A stretch of 64,000 nt of DNA, from positions 20,274,001-20,338,000 of the forward strand of contig JBHGNT010000009.1 in the NCBI GenBank assembly GCA_043228905.1. The letters are read 5' to 3'. The notes under the pieces were generated by a model. It was not told the DNA's origin. It did no database searches and saw only the letters and a list, made by a program, of their open reading frames with translations. Position numbers and translations under genes: made by a program. Source of the DNA: Azolla caroliniana (lineage: Eukaryota; Polypodiophyta). Shown here one piece after another: positions 59,097 through 64,000 of this stretch; positions within the stretch are counted from its first letter, which is position 1; each line of letters starts with the position of its first letter.

Positions 59097-59213
59097 AACC
59101 ATCACCATCACCATCACCATCACCATCAGAACAACAGGACTCCTTCTCTTCCCAATCCTCATCGTCTCCAGTGGAGAACGCAGAAGACACCTTCTTCTTC
59201 TTCTTCTTCTTCC
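59097..59213 (+). repeat. Microsatellites in the probable 5' leader
   Basis: (CCATCA)n at about 59099-59128 and (TTC)n at about 59191-59211, the latter ending at the ATG of the ubiquitin protease gene. CTT/TTC-rich leaders are common in plant 5' UTRs. Confidence 0.8.
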
Positions 59214-59330
59214 ATGGGGATATCTGGATCTAAGCTCGAGAAAGCGTTGGGGGATCAGTTCCCCGAAGGAGAGCGGTACTTTGGCCTGGAAAACTTCGGA
59301 AATACTTGCTATTGCAATAGTGTCTTACAG
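59214..59330 (+). CDS. Ubiquitin-specific protease, UBP3/UBP4 type, first exon only
   Basis: Exon 1 codes 39 residues: [20 protein letters not shown], then [19 protein letters not shown], and ends with a good donor (CAG|GTCAGC). This matches the N-terminus of plant UBP3/UBP4 almost residue for residue. The Cys box GNTCYCNS supplies the nucleophilic Cys of the USP fold; the His box lies in later exons. MGxxxS at the start fits an N-myristoylation signal (inference). Family knowledge: these enzymes remove ubiquitin and act mainly in the nucleus, with a role in pollen in Arabidopsis. The next exon, expected to continue after SVLQ with ALYFC-like sequence, is not found to the end of the window. 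So the first intron is over 4.6 kb or the gene is truncated. Confidence 0.82.
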
Positions 59331-61129
59331 GTCAGCCTTAATCATACATTTCTTTTCTTTTTCCTTAGTTTACTCGGTCCATCCAGTCTGTTGATTTCTT
59401 TGAGCATTTTTATATCACCGGCGTAGGATTTTGATTCCACTTTTGGTTTCTTCTATCGTTTCTTGATTTCTTCCACTCTTGGTTTCTGTCTAATATTGCA
59501 TTCATTTTTCGAAAGTTTCCATTTTTTCTTCTTCTTTGCTTATTTCTTCTGGGTTTCCTTTTTCATGCATGAGGTAATATGCGATTATGAGAAAAGGGCA
59601 CCCCATTGGTTGGAATTTAACAGAATATCGATATATTTGCAATGGATGTTTTCCCACCATGAACAAAATCTGTCATGAACAATTCTAACTGGCATGTCCA
59701 AACATTTGACACGTGTTTTTATTAGAAATATTGAGAATCGAGTAGATAGGTATATAGAGTTACAACTGCAGAGATGGATATATGAAAACAGAATTTCTAT
59801 TACATATGAGAGTAGTTCAAAATGGTAGTTTTCCCATGCGCTCACACCTTAGAGCTTAGATAGGATATGGACCGGCTCACTACAAAATTAGTGGGGACTA
59901 ATGATCAATCTGACCACTGTGTGAGAAAAGTGACTTATAATCTATGTTTGGTCTTAGTATAAATGTGCAAGTCAGTTGACAGTAGTGGAGATATTCCTTT
60001 TCTGTCAACTGACTTGTCATTTAATATGACCCAACTCCCTAGGTACAGGCTAGTGCTAGATAATACTTATCTTGAAGTCAATGACGCATACTTCAAGACT
60101 AAGTACATCGTAACTTGCCCACAAAATATTCTAGCTGACTTGATTAGCCAATCCTTTTATCTATTTCTCTCTTTCCTAAATATATTGTGTCCTACGCATC
60201 TACGGTTTCCTAGATTAACACCTTATCGACCCATATGGTCGAGTTGCACACTAGCCGCTCCTCATTTGGGGCGCTATCACAAAATGTGCACTCTAAGAGC
60301 ACATATGGGGATAGATTTACAACTTGGGGCTGATCATTGATTATATCTAACAGTTTTAACGAATGGGACACTTTTTTCCTGAACATGGTTGGATTGTTTG
60401 GTGGACATTTAGCCTTGTTGATAAATGTTTATCTGCTTTTGAAACTGTGGCTAGTGGTTGGAAGAAAATTTGTTGAAATAATTTATTAACAATTTTCTCA
60501 ATATCTGAAAGCCTTCTTTCTGAATCATCTGAAAGTTGGAAGGTATTTAGTGTACATCTAAATTCACAATGTAAAGGTAATTTTCAAATAAGCTCCGATT
60601 AGATTTTTCTTTCAACCACCAAAGATGCCCCCCCATAGCTTATTACTATTTTCTGGATGGATAGATGCTAGAGGTGGACAAAACAACTAAAGGCCTGGTT
60701 GACCTTAGTTAGCAAGTATGCTGAATAAGCTCATCCATGGGCAGTCTCTAAATACATGCACATATATATATATATATCTCAGCAGATGTGATCTCAATGG
60801 CAGATCCCAATCACATTACTTTGTTAGCTTTTTATAGAACTCTAACTTACATACTTGATATCCTTTTTTTTAAACATTAGGAGTGCAATATCATTAGTTA
60901 CATGTGAACTGCAATTTCCGTAAATACAAATGGGATATTAAAATAATCAATAGTAATATGTTTTTGTAATGGTGTATTTTCCAACAATTCTTGTACTAAT
61001 GCTCTCTAAGGACAAATGTTGGGTATTTTGAAGTTACCTTCAAGAACAATGACATTGCTATGTATGTATACGCTCATCAATGCATAGCTTGTAAACTCCT
61101 TGATGAACAAGGATATAGATGGAAATCTG
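59331..61129. other. Probable first intron of the ubiquitin protease gene
   Basis: AT-rich, no exon recognised. An open frame at 59963-60340 has no recognisable content. A (TA)n run lies at about 60758-60777. Confidence 0.45.
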
Positions 61130-64000
61130 TATGTCAGCCCCAACTGTAGAAACCAGGAAGCACTGTAGACTCTGGAGGAGTGGCCATGCTGTACAAAAAG
61201 GAGCTCCACAATAGAGTGCATGTTGTGCATTAAGATGTAGATGCACGTTATGTGGATACAAATAAAAAGAGGGGATCTTAGGGAACTATATATTGCAAAA
61301 CTTTCCATTCAAGGTTTGCACCTCTCAGAGAATCAACATATCTACCACTATATGATTATATCATAAGATTTGCTACTATGGGGGACATAATACTATTAGG
61401 AGACTTCAATGCACAAACAAAGGATGAACAAACAACTATGTTTGACACCAATGAGGTTGTTTATGGAGAAGTTACATCAGAAGAGGTTGGTCTAAAGTGA
61501 CAAGCTCAAGATATGAGTGAAGTAATGGATTATGGCAAATACTTTCTAGCCTTGAGAAGTGCACATGGATTTGTGACAATGGCTAGGATCAAGTGCTTTG
61601 ACATATTAGACTCCAAAAGGATGTGCAAGCACAATCGATTACCTGATGGGATTTCCATCTCTTATACTTGAATAACAGATGTCACTATATCTATTAGACC
61701 TATTAGCTTGGCAGCAGATCATGCACATCTACGCTTTGAGATGAAGAATGGATGCACAAGGGATGTATATGCTAAGAAGGAGAGTGAGATGCTAAGTACC
61801 AATTTACTCGAGTGACAATTGATGTGTATAGTTGAGTATATAATGGCATGCTAGACTTGGATCCTTTCGTATACCTAGATGAAGTTTCACATGTATTGTC
61901 AAAGTCATTGTATAAGCAGCCATAAATGCCTTTCCCTATGCTATGAACAATGCCTCCAAACCTGGTAGTCATGCAAAATAGTTGGTATGATGGGAAACGA
62001 CGTGATACAAGGAGATACTTGTAGCGCGAAGTAACTCAGGGTGTTTATACACAGAAACAAGCAAAAGCAACCTTCCAATGCCTCGTGAGGAAGAAGACGA
62101 GATTTTATTGAGCTAAATTTGAAGATAATTTGTATTGCTTGTTTCTAGGGCAAGAAAGTAAAAGAGCACAAAACATGTTTAATGAGAGGCAACCTACCAC
62201 ACTGTTGGAGGGTGGCAGCTCCAGGCCTTCACTCTTTTTCATCTTCATTATCTTTGTTCTACATTCTCTCTCTTCCTAGTTTCTTCTCTCTCTATAATTT
62301 GCAACTCTTTAAATGCCTTCTCTCTCTAGAATCTGCAACGCTTTAAATGCCCTTTCTCTCTTTTTGTACGGACAAAGGTTTGTCAATCAACATGAATAAA
62401 ACTAAAGTGATGGTGTTTAACACCACCCAAGCATGGGTAACAAGATCAGAATCAGAATTCTTCTTGGGAGAGGAAAAGGTAGAATACACACGCTCCTACA
62501 CATACCTAGGAGTAACATTTACAGGACCTAGGTTCTCCTTATAGGAGGCCGCTTGTGCTCGACTTTCTCATGCATATGCAGCCCTTGGTGCTCTTGAGAG
62601 ACAATGTGCACATTTGCAGTTCCAAGAGCCACAGACTAAGCTATGGTTATTTGATACACTTGTCACACCAACTCTTCTCTATGGAGTAGAGACATGAGGA
62701 CCGAGTCTTAAGGCAAATCATTGGAAAGATTTAGAGAGACCTTTAGTGTCAATGATTGCTCGCATGATAAGGAGCAAAGCATCGGTGCCCCATGATATAA
62801 TCCGGGCAGAGATGGGAGCAACACCTATAATAACCGAGGTGTTGTTCTAATCAGTGACATTTATCCAACGTCTTTGGGAGCTCCCTAAACGAAGGTACCC
62901 AAGGTTGGCACTTATGTCATCAAAACAACTGGCTGAAAATGGACACTCATTGTTGGTATGCTCAAATGCAGCAATGGTTTGAGTCACATGGCATGAGTAT
63001 AAATGCCCTACCCCCGTTCCAATATAGCTTGGACTGTCCCCATCTAAATATGACCAAAGTGGAAAAGAATAGAGTGATCCGAACTGATATTATTAACTTG
63101 GAAAACAAGATAACATGGATCAGCCCCAAAATACCACTTGGTACAAAGATGGCCTACTATAAGACACACTTCTTACATACATCGGAGGATGGATTTGTCA
63201 TCAGGCCACCTTATATGGACATACATCTATCCTATGCGCTGTGTAGTGTGATAGGGCAGCTAAGAACTTCATCACATCAGCTACAGATTGAGGTAGGCAG
63301 ATATACACGACTACCTCTAGAAGAGAGAATTTGCCAATTGTGTCATCAAGGAGTGGAATTTGAGGAACACTATGTTTGTCATTGTAGTGTCTTTTATGAA
63401 ATCAGAGGGAGATACCATTGCCTCTTTAAACAAGGCTTTGGCCCACTACGCAAAGTAATGGAATATGAGGACCAACAATGCCTAGGACTTTTCTTGCTAG
63501 AGCTCAAGAGACATCAGGAAAAGTTGTTGAAGAATACAGCCACACAAGCTCATCCACAAAGAACAATCGCAACTTTCTTTAGCCCCATCACTCCTACTAA
63601 TCCTACAAGTCCATCACGGGATACACAAATGGGCTCCAGACCAGGACATAACGAAGGGGTTACAATCGATCAGGCAATGGCAATTTGCCGTGCATGTAGG
63701 CCTCGGTCCCATGGACCACGACCTCGACACCCTTGTCATCGACAGATAAAAGCCATTATCTCCTGTCATCGTAGGTGCTTCCCTCGCTTCGGAGACATTT
63801 CCATTTTGGATCGACCTATGCTAGAGATCTTCGGAAGACAAAAGCTACAATATACCTAACTTGAGGATCTCACATGTGCCAAAAACCAGATTCCCTCATT
63901 TCTTTTCATTTCATGTTATTTACTTTTATATTTACTGTGTAATATTTATTTTATTTTGATTTGTTCTCAAAGACGAGACAACACTTAATATGCAATCTCT
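61130..64000 (+). mobile_element. Damaged LINE (c), internally deleted, runs off the window
   Basis: The endonuclease part begins near 61165 (SGGVAMLYKKELHNRV) and has GDIILLGDFNAQTKDEQ near 61380-61430. The reverse transcriptase catalytic core is missing. At 62340-62520 the thumb region appears (GLSINMNKTKVMVFN, YTYLGVTFTG), then PTLLYGVET near 62690 and the long C-terminal frame 62939-63859 with CQLCHQGVEFEEHYVCHC. The 3' UTR follows to the window end. Several stops and frame shifts occur before 62939. Copies (a) and (b) and the tail at 41.6 kb belong to the same family. Confidence 0.82.
62939..63859 (+). pseudogene. LINE (c) ORF2 C-terminal part
   Basis: An open frame of 306 codons without an own start context. 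It contains the Cys/His motif CQLCHQGVEFEEHYVCHC and the closing FGDISILDRPMLEIF. It is the C-terminal end of a reverse transcriptase polyprotein whose upstream domains are broken. Confidence 0.8.

Noticed and set aside
59963-60340. Open frame of 125 codons as the second exon of the ubiquitin protease
   Set aside because: It has no resemblance to the USP region that should follow the Cys box.

Overview
The window is nuclear DNA of a land plant. Two host genes, a JMJ30/JMJD5-type JmjC demethylase and the first exon of a UBP3/UBP4-type deubiquitinase, match plant family forms. Introns follow GT-AG rules, scraps of plastid genes lie in nuclear sequence, and the rest is dense with plant-type transposons (Mutator-like elements with SWIM transposase and Ulp1 protease, Ty1/copia, Ty3/gypsy, LINEs). 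The lineage cannot be fixed from this sequence; the two large repeat-protein genes are not recognised from well-known angiosperms, so a seed-free plant is possible (inference).

Layout. 1-0.8 kb: decayed LINE ORF1 (- strand). 1.7-4.4 kb: complete six-exon JMJ30-like gene (+). 5.5-11.8 kb: gene A, an unrecognised eight-exon gene (-) whose last exon encodes over 1,200 residues of degenerate repeats built around Arg-Lys-Ser (RKS). 12.5-22.2 kb: a Mutator-like element (MULE X) with an Ulp1-like protease gene and a SWIM transposase, both broken, carrying two LTR-like insertions and a solo copia LTR. It abuts a second, partial MULE (Y, 22.2-24.4 kb, opposite strand). 24.6-38.3 kb: a three-deep nest: copia-1 (30.1-34.8 kb) inside a gypsy element (26.3-36.4 kb, target duplication GAACA), inside copia-2 (- strand), which sits next to a third, internally deleted MULE (Z, to 39.4 kb). 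39.4-42.1 kb: AT-rich DNA with tandem repeats and a LINE tail.

42.4-52.9 kb: gene B, a paralogue of gene A's repeat exon. It is enlarged to two open stretches of more than 1,700 codons each, joined by a putative 92-nt intron, with four higher-order repeat units. The seven short 5' exons of gene A are not seen in front of it. 53.3-55 kb: plastid-derived psbC and probable rpoC2 scraps, then 5'-truncated LINE copies head to tail. 55-59 kb: simple and tandem repeats without a recognisable gene. 59.2 kb: first exon of a ubiquitin-specific protease with a catalytic Cys box; the remaining exons are not in the window, and a damaged LINE (61.1-64 kb) lies downstream, probably inside its first intron.

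No operon-like cooperation is expected among these genes. The striking system is the RKS-repeat family (genes A and B): two very long, continuously open coding regions that evolve by tandem amplification. One apparently acquired an intron by converting coding repeat sequence.
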